From positions 347,501 through 411,500 of the forward strand of contig JAEMWC010000764.1 in the NCBI GenBank assembly GCA_016490735.1: a DNA stretch of 64,000 nucleotides. Reading direction: 5' to 3'. The position numbers were made by a program, and so were the translations under genes. Positions within the stretch are counted from its first letter, which is position 1, and each line of letters begins with the position of its first letter. The DNA is from Pachyseris speciosa (Eukaryota > Cnidaria > Anthozoa > Scleractinia > Pachyseridae). Shown here piece by piece: positions 18,421 through 31,029 of this stretch. The notes under the pieces were generated by a model. The model ran no database searches. It had not been told where the DNA came from and saw only the letters and a program-made list of their open reading frames with translations.

Positions 18421-20813
18421 GGAGCGAAATTCCAAGGTACGAAAATTCTTTTCTTTTTTCTTTCTTACTATACAAACACAAACAGCTTTCGTGATGAAGC
18501 ATCTCCACACGAGAAATAGCAATACAACTAGAAATATTTTTTCGATTTAAAATACTACTCTAATATCTAAAATAGTTACTCTTTCTAGGTCTTTTGATTG
18601 ATATGTTTATAGTCCAAATCCAGACTTTTCTTAATATAGCTGTCTCAATAAAACGTTATGGGATAAAACGACAAGGCTGAAAGGTAACCCGACCCGTGTG
18701 TTCCGTTCACGCTTGTGCAATAAGCATCAGAACGAAAAACTGGATAAAGTATATCTATGTGTACTTTCTTTTACCGAGAGATGAGACAAATCACATTTTG
18801 GAAAATTCGTTCATGCACCTTACAGCCTTGTCGCGCAAGCTTGAAACTTTACTCCACCGCCAAGCTGTACGCGGAGTTTTAATTCATCCACGAATGTTAC
18901 TAAATCTTCGGCAACGCTCGGTAGTTTTCCGGGATTCAAATGCCAAATTGCTGTTGTTATTTTTGTGGCTCCATCTACACGGATACATTTTTACTGTTTC
19001 TCCGGTCTTTGAGAGCAAAGATGTATCATGACCCCGCTAAAAACGTTATGTAAAAGCATTTTACAGCGGCTTTAGATACAGTTCTTATGTGGATGATCTT
19101 TTTGGCGAAAATCTACAAGTTTGCACACCTAGAGTCTGTCCGTCCATCTCCAATGCCGCATCAATCCGCGTGTTGAAACATATTCACTGACTGAGTAGGT
19201 TTCTGCGGTCAATTTCGATCGCCTATTGTTCACGTTGATACTTTGTAGGTGTGATGGCTGATAAAGAAATTTGAATTTGAACAAAACTGAATACAAAAGC
19301 ATTTGTCTAGATGGAGCCCCACAAATAACAACAGAAGGCCTCCGCAAATGAGCAAAGATTTCCGCGGGAAAAATATTAACCGTAAAGTGTCTTCACCGTT
19401 GGCCTTTATAACACGACTTACCTTTTTCCCCTAAAGCTAGAGATAACGAAGAGGAAGAATTTTTGGTTTGCATGAACTGATTTGAATCAAAGTTTTCGTG
19501 TATTGCAACCAAACAAGCAGAGTGATTTGATTCTAGACCCTTGTTCTCGAGTCGATTCAGTGACAACAGCGTTTCTCTACAAAACGCTTAGAATGATTAC
19601 TTCAGCGAATATTTTTTTATTACTTCTTTTTTATAGTGTTCTCTTGGTCTCAAGTCGATAGCAAGAACTAAGGGCCAGTGAGACACGACATTTACAGACT
19701 TTTTATCGCCGCGACAATCTTTCCTCGTTTTTGGAGGAAAGGTTTATAAATGTACAAAATGATAATTATTATCTTTTGATGAACCAAAACACTAACTATT
19801 CAGATATTTTTAACGAGCATTTGCCGAGAATTAAAAATGCAAAAATGATAAATTCAAGTGCTACCAAGGAAAGTATGTAAACTTTAACCTACAAAACGCT
19901 TATAACGATCACTTCAGCGAATATTATTGATTGATTCCTTTTTTATAGGGTTCTTCTCGCAGCTAATTTTGCAGGCGCTAACGCTAAGCAATTGTTCGCT
20001 CGCATTTCAATGCGCTGATATATATCTTCTATAAATCTCTATTTTGCCCTTCTCTCCTGTGCATATAAGTATAGAAATCGATTTCAGTACTAAAATCTTT
20101 TCGACAAACGTTTGGAGCTGCATATTGCAGACTTCTTCGCAAAATATTAAATAGTTAATTTCTGTAAACGTCATTGCTTTTGATATTGAAGGCAAATACA
20201 AAACTCGGTAACTATGTAAATGTTTTGGCCGAGACAATTGTATTTTTAGAATATTTCCCAACAGCCACACAAGTGCAAATTTACAACTTTGTGGCGGCGT
20301 AACTGTACGCTTGGCTAATAGTTTCACTTACATCCAAAAAGGTTTTGGAAACGTTTACACACAACATTGATGCAAAATAAACCCTGTACAGGGGGCTACA
20401 ATTTTAGCTTTTCAATTCTTTGTCCTACTGGAAGGTCTCTTGGGTTTGAAATTTGTGAATTGAGGAATTTCTTACATTGGACAGGTAGGAGGGTTTTGCC
20501 ACAACCTTCGATCCTTTTAGGGTACATTTTCAACGGTCACCGATAAACCTGAGAAGCCCTCACCACGTGTTCCAGAGTCGAGTCACGGATCAATTTTTTT
20601 TTTTTTCATTTTTCGAAAGGTCCCCCTCCAAAATGGAATTTTAAATTTGAATTTAACTCCGAACGTTACAGGGCCAAAGAGTTGCCAGTCTTTCTTAGAC
20701 ATAAAGGATTTGAAATTTTTGGCCAGTATCTTTAAATCTCAGTATAAGCACACGCCTCTACAAATTCTATTGCATGAGTTCGAGTGTTTAAAGTACCATT
20801 TTCTATATTATCA
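18421..20813. other. non-coding stretch with short direct repeat
   Basis: No gene recognised. An imperfect direct repeat of about 75 bp (ACAAAACGCTTA, CACTTCAGCGAATATT, CTTTTTTATAG) occurs at 19576-19650 and 19888-19960. Confidence 0.5.
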
Positions 20814-21020
20814 TAATCATAATCATAATCATAATCAAGCAAATATTAACGTTAATAGTCGACGTTTCGGCGTCATCGTGACACCATTCTTAAGGCAATG
20901 TGAATAAAAAATGCGAAGATTTGATTTCCATACAAATCTTAGCATTTTTTATTCACTTTACCTTGAGAATGGTGTTACGATGACGCCGAAACGTCGGCTA
21001 TTAACGTTAATATTTGCTTG
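20814..21020. repeat. (ATAATC)n and 185-bp near-perfect hairpin
   Basis: ATAATC repeats at about 20810-20835 are followed by a hairpin with arms 20836-20923 and 20932-21020. The arms share CAAGCAAATATTAACGTTAA, GACGTTTCGGCGTCATCG and AATAAAAAATGC; the loop is only about 8 bases. Such a long arm with a tiny loop would extrude or form a strong RNA stem. Confidence 0.8.
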
Positions 21021-21040
21021 CTTCTGTTTTAAGAAATCAT

Positions 21041-21340
21041 TGTTGATCAATAATAATAATAATAATAATAAAGTATCTTTATGCAGGAGGTCGCCGTCAC
21101 CCGAAGGTGGTTTTCAGGCGAGTCCTGTCAAAGGTAGCGAAAATTAAAAAGAATAGTAAAGTAAAATAGAATTTTATAAAATTAGTACTAAAAGCTACAA
21201 GTCCCATAGTTCTTCGATAACTACATTAAACGATATAATGCGCTTTTAAAAATCCCACCCGACTGGTTATTCCTGATATATAAAGGAATCTCGTTCCATT
21301 CCTTAAGTAAAAAATACGACGAACTGTCCAACGATCACTA
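21041..21340 (-). mobile_element. 5'-truncated LINE 3' end
   Basis: On the minus strand it reads LKEWNEIPLYIRNNQSGG then IFKSALYR, the W-N-x-L/I-P...F-K-x-x-L pattern of the extreme C-terminus of CR1/L2/Jockey-like reverse transcriptases. A short 3' UTR and a TTATTATTATT tail (21049-21070) follow. Only the last roughly 30 residues remain. Confidence 0.55.
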
Positions 21341-21949
21341 ATCAATTGCTTTTGATCCAGAGTTGCAATTTATGCTGAACCGCGATAATTGGTACTTACT
21401 TTAAAAGGATAAAAGTCAAGCGCCTTAATACAAAATAAATGACAAGTATGGCAATGATTTCGATAATCAAACTTAACCCTGGAAGTTGAGTAAAGAGGAC
21501 TTCCGGTCTTGATACAAGTCTGCGCATTTTTTGTAAAGCTGAACAATTAGCCTATGAAGGCCCCTGCTTGCAACGCTTGCAACAGTGCTGGCAACAACAC
21601 CTAACATGAGGCCTTCCAAGGAGTAGAGGCGACAAGTGACATGGCTCCGAAAACAGATAAATAGATTAAGCTTAATGAATATACTTGAAGTTCAAACAAC
21701 TGGTATAAGAGGCCACGTTTGAATTTACCTATACTCAAAGCGATTTAACCACGAACTGACACGCATACAAACATGTTAGGGTTACGTAAAACAATCCCAG
21801 GTATCAGCCGCCGATCTACGCTCTAATTTTGTTTTTCTTTAGTTCTTCAAATCTCTGCCATGTTTAATTGCATGATTGTGTTCAGTTCTGACTTTAACTT
21901 TTGGGAAAAAAATAACTTTGAGAGCGGGCGAAACGACTTGTGGGTGCAG
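21341..21949. other. non-coding region downstream of zinc-finger gene
   Basis: No coding frame. It probably includes the 3' UTR of the zinc-finger gene next to 21950. Confidence 0.4.
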
Positions 21950-24650
21950 CTATTGTAAACTTAGAGACTGTTCGTCTTGGTGTACCTGCATATGAGATGC
22001 TAGATTGGAGAAGTAGCTGAAACTCTTAGAGCAGTACTGACACTGATGAGGCTTGAGACTTACAGTGGAATGAAGCCGCAGATGTCTATCCAAGGTACTC
22101 AACTGGGCGAAGCTCTTCTCGCAGAAATGACACTTGTAGGGCCTTTGACCAGTGTGGGAACGCAAATGATTGGTTAACGTCGACTGCTGAGCAAACGCTT
22201 TTCCACAGAACTTGCATGGATATGGCCGCTCTTTGGTATGAGAAAGTTCGTGTTTTCTGAGCGTGGAAGGCTGGGAGAAGGATTTACTACAGAAAGTGCA
22301 GACGTATGGCTTTTGTCCAGTGTGAGTTCTGAGATGGTTTGTTAGGGTCGTGCTTTGAGCAAACGTTTTTCGACAGTACATACAGACAAAAGGCTTATCA
22401 CCAGTGTGGGTACGTAGATGTGCCTTCAGGACTCCTGACTGAGCAAATCTTCGATTGCAAAACTTGCACTGGAAGGGCTTGTCGCCTGTATGCGTCCGGA
22501 GGTGATTTTGAAGCGTAGAGAAGTGGGCGAATTTCTTGCAGCAATACCGGCAAACAAATCTCCGCTCCTTCCTACTTGCATTCATGTAGTCAGTGAGCAT
22601 TTCTTCTGTGTGGAGAAAAGGGTTACGGATTTCTGAGAAGGTCACATTTTGCTCTTCAGTCAATCCTTCTGCGACGCTGTCGTTTGTAGAGTGATCGGCA
22701 AGGTCGGACTGACGTGGCCGGTTGCTTCTTTGCATCTCCTTTGATTCTTCACTGTCGTCAATAAAAGTGCTGGAAGCATTTGTGGTTTCATCGGGTAGTG
22801 ACGATGGAGGCGATTTTGAATTCTTGCTAGAGGGTTTGTCTTTTGCTTGCATCATGTGGTAGCCCAGTTCATCTTCATAACGCTCCAAAGAACCATTCCA
22901 CGATCGCCATGACTCAGAGTTCATTTCATTTGGAAAAGTGGAAATGTCCTTCGTGGGCGTGTCCTGTTGTGAAGGACCTGGAAACTCAGACGTGCACCTT
23001 ACATGTTCATTGTCATAACTTTCTTTCTCCAACGATTTAAAATGCTTTTCACGGGCTGATATCCAAGGGGGCCATGACAGGATTTTTGAGCTGCATCCCA
23101 CTCGAGTTCTGGGCTTAAGTTATCCAGATGCGTCTTTTCACATGAGATTTCAAAACTCTTTCTTGATGATTTAGACTGGAAACGCGAGCCCATTATGTGA
23201 TTTGTAGGGCGGTGAATACAGTCATTATCTCCAGACGTTGGAACATTATGAAGACGGTGCCTTGCCATGCACTGGTCATATCTTTCAGCGCTTCTTTTAC
23301 CTTCAGATGGGTTATGCCATGGTGGGGGATCCACTGAAGGAATTGCTCTTCTGAAAATACGGGACCTTCGTGAAGCGCTCTCGAAGTCGCATCTTCTACT
23401 TGAGTCATATTGCGCGTGGACGGTATCCTGAACATCTTTGCGAGGCCGCATCTCTTTCGTCTTATTAGAAACTTCGATATCTTCAGCTATTTCACAGCAT
23501 ACTTCTTTGGGCGCTGAATTATTCTTAAAACTGGATGAGTTCGCGTGATGATAGCATCGATTGTTTGAGCCCTCTTGCAGAAGATTTCTTTCGTATTGAA
23601 CTAGTTCATTATCTTGACCCCTTGTGTAAAATTGAACAAGACTGTCCGATTTCACTCTCTGGGCGCGAGGTTGCCGGTTTTTCCGCTTTTTACTTCCAAC
23701 AGCAACATCTTGCTCATAAACTTGAATTTGGAAAGGGCCATCTTCGCAGGCTGGGGTTTGGTACACGTCAGCATTTGCACAATGGTCGCGTGGATGGTCG
23801 TCTTGGATCATTTCTCTCGCACCAGCATATGACATGTTGGAATTCTTTTTCAATTCAGCAACCTCTAAAGGGCATGGAATATCGTGATAAAATTTTCCCA
23901 CTAGAATTCTTCGCTCCTCGTAATAGTCTTGAACTTTTACGGTAGGTCTTCTTATGTACGATGTTTCAGGCCAGTCACTCGAGATCACACGTCCAGACTC
24001 CCCATGTTTGTGCCCATCCGCTGCAGGAGGCCTTCTGTGGAAGCCGTTGGGGATGTGTATAAACTTCGAGTGTGAATCACGCTCTGGGGTATGTCGTGGT
24101 TCAGGACATCCCTTGTTATGAGATAAAGGACTCCGACTTGTCTGGGTACAATTTGTCTCGCAGCCATTTGCATGCGGGCAGGACGGAAAGCTAATATCAC
24201 AACAATTCACTGGAGGCATGAACTTTTCGTGCTGATGGCCTGGTGCTAACACCACGGTAGTATGGTTTTGACTGTCGTCTTCATCAATATCAACATCGGA
24301 TGCGTCGTTTATGACATATTTTGGTTGCATAAAGAAACTGTGGTTGTAGACGCTTGTATCACGTCTTGGACAGGGAAGAGATGACTCATACAAAACCTCT
24401 CCTGTATCTTGAATACCGCTCGCTGATTTGTGGCTCTTCAGAGTCGGTTGATGGTTAATGCAATTCTTGTGTCTTTCTAGAAACCGTGGATTTCCTTTGC
24501 TGATGACGTTATTCGTGCTGTTGGTGGTCATAGTATTGAAGTGAGAATCACCACTGAAGCCGGGTTGAGATAAACTGTAGCAATGTACAATTACTGGAGT
24601 GCATTCGTCCATTTCTCTCTCAGTCCCTCTACAACTCTGGTTTGGCCAAT
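21950..24650 (-). CDS. zinc-finger gene exon 3 with seven C2H2 fingers
   Basis: It opens WPNQSCRGTERE and runs 2.7 kb. The long middle is rich in Asn, Ser and His with acidic DVDIDEDDS and basic KKRKNRQPRAQR (possible nuclear localisation) patches. Seven fingers end the protein: CRYC, CKFC, CMYC, CTFC, CKFC, CHFC and CQYC starts, each with the HxxxH end intact. Repeated FAQSTTL/FAQQSTLTNHLR helices suggest fingers duplicated from one another. The stop is at 21950. One frame change lies between 23000 and 23116. Confidence 0.8.
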
Positions 24651-26742
24651 CTGAAAAGTATGAAAAAAGGTAATCATGGACTTACAAGCACGCGCCAGTC
24701 TTAATAAGTAGTCAATGATTTAATATTTTTCTGAATTTATTGTGCAACGTGGTAAAACATGCCAACATGGGTTGATACAGAACTTACGGTTTTCGTATTA
24801 CTTTTTAATTTGACGGTCAGACAATATCGAAATAGCCTTTACCATGTCCTTTACGATTTTTGTTTTAGCGAGCAAACTGAACAGGCAGAAACTGAAATAC
24901 CCTCATAAACACTTTTAACCTAGTTTATATCTTCTACCTCGTTTTCGTGCGCTAAAGAATTTCGTGGATGGAGCGGAACCGGAATGGGCATGGGGCTTCA
25001 CCAGAAGGACGCGAAACGCGATCTTCCGTCTTTCCGGGAACAGCACCACTAACCTTGCACAACACGCACGAAAAAAAAAACGAATGAATGACTGACGGTT
25101 CTACGATGTCCACCATAATAAACTGAATTCTGCGATTTTTTTGCTGTATAGATTGTTTAATGTTTATGGACCGCTTAAAACCCGTTAGAATCCGGATGCA
25201 TGGCCTATTTCAACATTTAGTTTGGGATGAGGCTCTACTCATCACCTGTCCATCAACAAATTGGTTGAACTGTGTATCACAAAGTTTATTCTACGTTCGG
25301 GATTTAATATCAAGTAGCAATAAACTTACGAGGAAGAGCGTTATTTTCTCCAGCAGCTTTCCTTCGACTCACGTTCCTTTCCTTAAAAGAGAAAGGACAA
25401 GTTTAATGATTCGTTATAACTCAGCTGAGATTCTTTAAGACTGCTTCATTTTTTTTCGTTTACTTGGATGGCTGTCATAAGGAACGATGGCCAGTAATTT
25501 CTCCAGATCAGATATTTCGAGTTTGAGCCTGGGAAACTTCGATAGAAAGACGATTCTTTTGTTAACTATACTACAGCAAATCCCCGGCCATATTTTGCAT
25601 ATCCGCGCCTACTTCCCTGGCTTTCAAGGTTGTTGTTCTGTCTTTTTTTTAACGTTTTGTAATTTTCTCTTACCTCGCGGAATTTATCTTGCAACAATTT
25701 GTCTGAGGGAAAGGGCGCACCACAGCCATACCTCTTGTGCATGAGATGGGACGGTCCACTCTCTTTGTCTTGTTCGACGGAGGAAGAAGTCAGACGGGAT
25801 CTTTCGTCTGGATCGTGAACACTTCTCACTGCTCGGGCATGATATGCATCGCCAGTACCTTCCGTCACCGTACCTGGGTGTTCATGTGACAGGTTTTGCC
25901 TTGAGGGTGGTAGCCGACAGATCCGTGAGACATCCCCGTGATAACGCCAGTCGGTTGGGTGTAGGTATTCAAAATTACCGGAATCTTTGTTGGGTGGTTC
26001 TCTGGCTAATCGTACCGGTCTATTGTCTCCGATTTGCCTCCAAGGGTGTGTCAGAGGTAAGGCAGGATCGTTGGGATAAATATCTTCCCGAGAACTGTTG
26101 TCCCCACTTGAATGTTGTTGGTAGTCTGCCAGAACATGCTGGCAGCGGCTCTTTGGTGAGTGTAACTCTTTATTATTATGGTAAAAATTGCTGCTCTCGA
26201 AATTCACAGGATCGGCAGCGGACGGGGATGGGAAATAATACGCTTGTTTTGCCTGTTCTTGGAAGATCCTCTTCGTTACACGGTAAATTCATAACAGTTT
26301 GTGGCTCTCGATGTAGTCTTTTTTCACAGGTTTCCTTGTTAAAATGCCTTAGATCCCACTCTCCACTTGTTCCTCTGTTTGAGGCCCCCTCGTTGTGAGA
26401 AGGTTGAAAGCTCGTGCACCGTGAACAGTACGACCCACACACATCTGACGTGATACACGTCTTTGCTTCTTCTCGATGTGGCAGCGAATGACCCTTGGAA
26501 TGCATATTTGGTGCAAGAGGTTGTAACAGCTTCAAAAGAACTTCTCTACTCTGAAATACCTCAATCTCTCGAATTTTTTGTTTAGATACAGGTATGTGAT
26601 CTACATGCGACTGTTTGGCTGAGTCGGTGAGGCCACTGTCATTTGGCGAGTCATGGCTTGGGATATTTGGCATGCTTCGGTTGAGTCTCTGATCGTACAG
26701 TGGAGGACTAGAACCACCATTTTGAGAGATTGTTTTGTTCAT
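21950..26742 (-). CDS. C2H2 zinc-finger transcription factor, 3 exons
   Basis: Three minus-strand exons: 26742-25674, 25381-25330 (52-nt microexon) and 24650-21950. Donors are GAG|GTAAGA and CTC|GTAAGT; acceptors are TTTTAAG| and TTTTCAG|. Phases agree (0, then 1). The predicted protein is about 1250-1280 residues. The first 1000 are polar and low in motifs, with no SET, BTB or KRAB domain recognised. Seven C2H2 fingers lie at the C-terminus (about 22558-21976) with TGDKPF, TGQKPY and TGQRPY linkers, so a nuclear DNA-binding regulator is expected. Two one-base frame changes are needed, near 26190-26230 (CATCCCCG) and near 23000-23116 (GGCCCCCT). Both lie by C runs, which suggests assembly error rather than death, but decay cannot be excluded. 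ATG 26742 is the first Met of the open frame. No ortholog name is offered. Confidence 0.8.
25330..25381 (-). CDS. zinc-finger gene 52-nt microexon
   Basis: Between a polypyrimidine-AAG acceptor and a GTAAGT donor it encodes ERNVSRRKAAGENNALP plus one base. It starts in phase 0 and ends in phase 1, exactly what exon 1 and exon 3 require (without it the frame closes at once). The KFRE-ERNVSRRKAAGENN junction looks like continuous basic helix. Confidence 0.65.
25674..26742 (-). CDS. zinc-finger gene exon 1 (frameshift at C run)
   Basis: It starts MNKTISQNGGSSPP. It contains SYCSRC and VRCRSC-like cysteines without a recognised fold, is rich in Ser, His and Pro, and ends KLLQDKFRE at CGAG|GTAAGAG. 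Frame one ends at 26176; the frame that reaches the donor is open from before 26207 (FPSPSAADPVNFESSNF). The switch lies in the TTTCCCATCCCCG region. Confidence 0.65.
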
Positions 26743-26920
26743 TGCGCTTTCACTAACCCAGAAGATGATCTCATCGCAGTTTCCATGTCCTTGTTGTCAG
26801 CTAGAGCCTATAACGATGAAATGGTATCAATGAGAAAGCAAACAATTACACGTAATTTCTCTCACAAGCATCAGTATTGGCATTATGGTCTGCTGAAGGT
26901 GAATATATATCTCATCTCAT
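26743..26920 (-). other. upstream region of zinc-finger gene
   Basis: The frame upstream of Met 26742 stays open for about 16 codons (GNCDEIIFWVSESA) and then meets a TGA. AG acceptors lie just before it, so an additional upstream exon is possible. Confidence 0.3.
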
Positions 26921-27563
26921 TGTTCAGCGCCAAGTGGCGCATAGGGCCTCTTACAAGTTTACTGTGATTAGCAGAGGCTCATATGAATATATAGATCCAT
27001 AAAACCGGCACAAGACAAATTTATGTACCAAGAAAGCGGGAATGAAAATCTAGGAAACTCTCGTCAAAGTTTGAAATTCAAAACTCTCTAGCATTCTTTG
27101 TCCTTCTTCAAGCATTTACTCTCTTTAAAATAGGACACCTGACAAGTAACTTAAGAGAGCTGTTTGAATCCCACATGTGGCCAAGAAAGAAATTGGTCGA
27201 TAGTATCCTAAGAAATTTTCTGTTAATCCAAACGTCTTAAAACGTTCAGCGCCAAGTGGCGCATAGGGCCTCTTACAAGTTTACTGTGATTAGCAGAGGC
27301 TCATATGAATATATAGATCCATAAAACCGGCACAAGACAAATTTAGTCCAAGAAAGCGGGAATGAAAATCTAGGAAACTCTCGTCAAAGTTTGAAATTCA
27401 AAACTCTCTAGCATTCTTTGTCCTTCTTCAAGCATTTACTCTCTTTAAAATAGGACACCTGACAAGTAACTTAAGAGAGCTGTTTGAATCCCACATGTGG
27501 CCAAGAAAGAAATTGGTCGATAGTATCCTAAGAAATTTTCTGTTAATCCAAACGTCTTAAAAC
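26921..27563. repeat. 323-bp tandem duplication
   Basis: Two nearly identical copies, 26921-27243 and 27244-27563, starting GTTCAGCGCCAAGTGGCGCA. Differences are a few bases only, so the duplication is recent. The palindromic GGCGC/GCGCC start could promote slippage. Confidence 0.9.
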
Positions 27564-28184
27564 GCCTGCCTTTTATCCTGACTGGCTATTTAGTCAAGAA
27601 GCTGGATCTTTCTCCGAAATCTTTGTTTTTTAATTGCTCGATGTATTTATTAATGCTAGGGTGCAGTGTTTGGAGAAAGTAGCATTTGAGGGTATGTGTA
27701 TTTGCGTGTGTGGTGGGAGTTGGGGAAGGGGGGTGATGCGATCAGTTTGTTCAGAGAAAACATGTGTTTACATTTACAAGTTTCTATTTTTCGTACTAGT
27801 TTCAGTCCTCTTGGCTTTTGGCCGAGCGTAATCTATCCAGTCAGCGAGCCCAACAATCCGGAAATTTTAGGCAAATGGTAAACAACACGTACCGTTCCTT
27901 CTGAACGAAAAGTCCTAACCGAAATCTCAGGATTTTTTATAAATGGTAAACAACCCTGCAGATACCCCAGTCGAAGCTGTATTATCCTCCCTCCCCCACT
28001 CCTCCCATCACACACGCAAACACACACACCCTCAAACGCTAATTTCTCCCCACACTACACCCTTAAATTAATAAATACACCAAGCTGTATAAAAACAAAT
28101 CAGAGAATTCGGAGAAAAATCCAATTTCTTGTATTTTACTTTGTAGATTTCATGCGTATTATAATTATACCCACATTTGACCGT
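27564..28184. other. non-coding stretch
   Basis: No gene recognised. A C/A-rich segment (CACACACGCAAACACACACACC) lies at about 28009-28030. Confidence 0.4.
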
Positions 28185-28380
28185 ATGTTAGCTGTGTGTT
28201 ACTCGTATGTATTCGAATGTTACCTGTGTGTTACTCGCATGTATTCGTATGTTACTTGTATGTTACTCGCATGTATTCGTATGTTATTTATATGCTACTC
28301 GTATGTATCTGTATGTACCCGTATGTCACTCGTATGTACTCGTATGTAATGGTATGTTACTCGTGTGTTACTCGTAGTAC
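28185..28380. repeat. TATGTTACTCG minisatellite
   Basis: Imperfect tandem units such as GTATGTTACTCGTATGTATTC (about 8 bp base period, 16-24 bp higher order). The translated YS/CYSYVF frames are by-products. Confidence 0.85.
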
Positions 28381-30599
28381 TCTTGTGGTGTTTTAGTCAC
28401 GATCCGCAGCGACAAGGCTTTTCAACCCACACTGAGTAAAACATAAAGAAACATGAAACACTTTCCCGATCATTTTCACCATCAGGATTTAATTAGAGTT
28501 GCGTTATATGGGCATGTATCTCGAACTTAGATAAGTCTTAATTTCGGCTTCCTTGCGCGCAAATCTGTTGGAAAACATTATGCAATAGAGCAATACAAAG
28601 GTACTGCACGTGCGTTATCAAAGTGTTGGTACATTTTCGTAGACGTTTTCTACAGAACACGGAGCCACATTAAAACGCCATCCTTACACTGTTCGTGAAT
28701 GTTCCAGCTACATTGTACAACTTGAACAGCTTGGGATTATCGTGACTGAAGTATTGCAAATAACTTGAACCTCCGTAGATTTCATTTGAAATGAGAGGTC
28801 ATTAAGAGGCCACGTTATTTGATTCTACGGATCAATGTTTCTTAAAAATGAAACAAAAGGCCACAAGGATATCATAATAAAAAAGAGAGCTCAATTATGA
28901 AAATGCCTCACTGAGTTTTCCTTACACCGATTACTCAGTTAAATTAACAAGCATTTGAACTTTCAACTCCAGTACATGAAAATAAAATTCCTTTTTCTCA
29001 AATAAGAAATGTCACTCTAGAGCCATATTGAGGCACCAAGTTATTCCGAGTACGATTAAGCTAAAGAAGATTTAAAGTGAACTTTGATCAGGCTGTTTGA
29101 TTCCAGTTTAAACAACAAGAAATTAAGAATTGTACAAACGATTTTTGTCCTTCCGTTTTGAATGTTCTTTTGGGAAGAATGAAATCCTTGGTCAAGTTTA
29201 AATCGTGGATTAGAATCAATCGGTTTTCGAACAATTGGACCCTCTATGTATGAACTCGAACAAATATTTCCTGCCGGCTCTTTAGCTGGGTTGAAGAAAA
29301 ACTACTTTTCACTTTTTAAGGTTTAAGACGACTGTGATGAGTATGGTGTTCCGGTTTCATACTATTCTGAAAACATGAAAAAACAACCGACAACTACAAA
29401 AAAAATCGTGCGATTGCCACATGTGCTTTGTAAGACAAAAATCAGTGAATAATGTCGCAGCGCCAAAGTCCGAAAGGGACTATTGAAAGGGAAAAAGCTC
29501 CAGAGTAATTTAAAACTCGCAATAAAAGATTGAATTAAAAGACAGCTAACATTGGCACGTATAAACGCACGATGATAGAGCTAAAACGAAAATCACAAAA
29601 ACAGGGAACTACCAAAAACCCTAAAATTACGAAATCGATGATCAAGTTAGAGGCTCATGTTTAGCACTGACACTTTTTGACATTTTGGAGAGTTTTGGTT
29701 TATGTATTAATATAATTATCTGCTTGAAAACCACTTTACACCTACCTCATCAGCATGTCATCACAAGTCAGTGATTCTGATGATGCTTGGATGATTCGAA
29801 AACTAATGATTCCGATGGTCTTTGAGTCAAATACTAAAAATTGAATCGATTTTTTTAGTTTAGTTTTGCTTTTTCCTTTTTTTTATATGTGTCATATAAA
29901 ACTCAGAGGAAGCCGAATCTTTTGAATGACAATTGTTATAAAGGACCAGTCTGAACTTAATGCAATTAACTACTTGAAAACGACTTTACGTTTACCACAT
30001 CAGCGTGTCAGTCATCGCCAATGATTCTAATGTGATCCTTGGATGACTCCAAACCAATGATTCCGATGGTCTTCGAGTCAAATACTACTCTCTAGATCAG
30101 TTCTTTAAAGAAAGTTTTTAGTTTTTTGTATGTATATAAAACTCAGAGAAATACAATCTTTTCGGGAATGACAAATGCTATAGAGGACCACCTTGTTATA
30201 AAGGACCAGTGTTTGATTTAGTCGGCTGATAAAAACTCCTCTGAAGAAATTCGATACCTCCATAAGTGGCCACGGTGTTTCGTTCTTATTCTGTGGATGA
30301 GTGCTCGTTAGATATTCAACAAAAGACTCTACTAGAACTTTATCAGCTGTCACAGGTAGACGAAAAACCAGTTGAAGTTTAAAACTCATAAAAAGAATCA
30401 CCGCCATTCAGCCGTTATCTCTCTCACGTCCCATTTGAATCAGCCGAAAACCTGTTGTAGCCTGATACAGTTATTGGCCACGTTATTGTCGTTCTAGATT
30501 CACAGATTCAGCAAACGACTGCTATGTTAGCAGATAAGCTCGTATTAAATTCAGTCGTCTAGTCTGCGAACTGTGTTATTCAGTCAACGATTTTTCCGG

Positions 30600-30642
30600 C
30601 TTCTTCTTCTTTCTTCTTCTTCTTCTTCTTCTTCTTCTTCTT

Positions 30643-30673
<31 letters not shown>
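30600..30673. repeat. (CTT)n microsatellite
   Basis: About 22 uninterrupted TTC/CTT units. Confidence 0.95.
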
Positions 30674-31029
30674 ATTTATGCTGTTTAATTTTAGCATTTC
30701 TCTGAGCAAAATATCCGGTCTTTGCGGCCTTCGATCCAAATATCAATTCGAATCAGTTTTGCCGAGACGTCATACGTATATGCAAACCTGCGTAAACTCA
30801 AATCTCGTAAAAAAAAATGTGAATCATGTAAAATACTGAATATCTAACGTTTCTGGAAAGCCCGTAAGGCGAAAAGATGTAAATTCAACGTTTAAACACA
30901 TAGCATATGTCAAAAAACCAATATCGGGTTTTGACCTTTAAAAGAACCACTCTTAATATGCTTGACGCCTAAGTACCGAAAAACAAAAGACACCACCTTA
31001 CATTTCTCACAACACCGTCATTCCTTCGT

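Noticed and set aside
28152..28396. Tyr/Cys/Val-rich open frames
   Set aside because: They are by-products of the TATGTTACTCG minisatellite.
30105..30407. Minus-strand frame of 100 residues, partly repeated at 33845-34039
   Set aside because: It lies in the non-coding array unit, is disrupted in unit 3, and has no recognised motif; its conservation reflects duplication.
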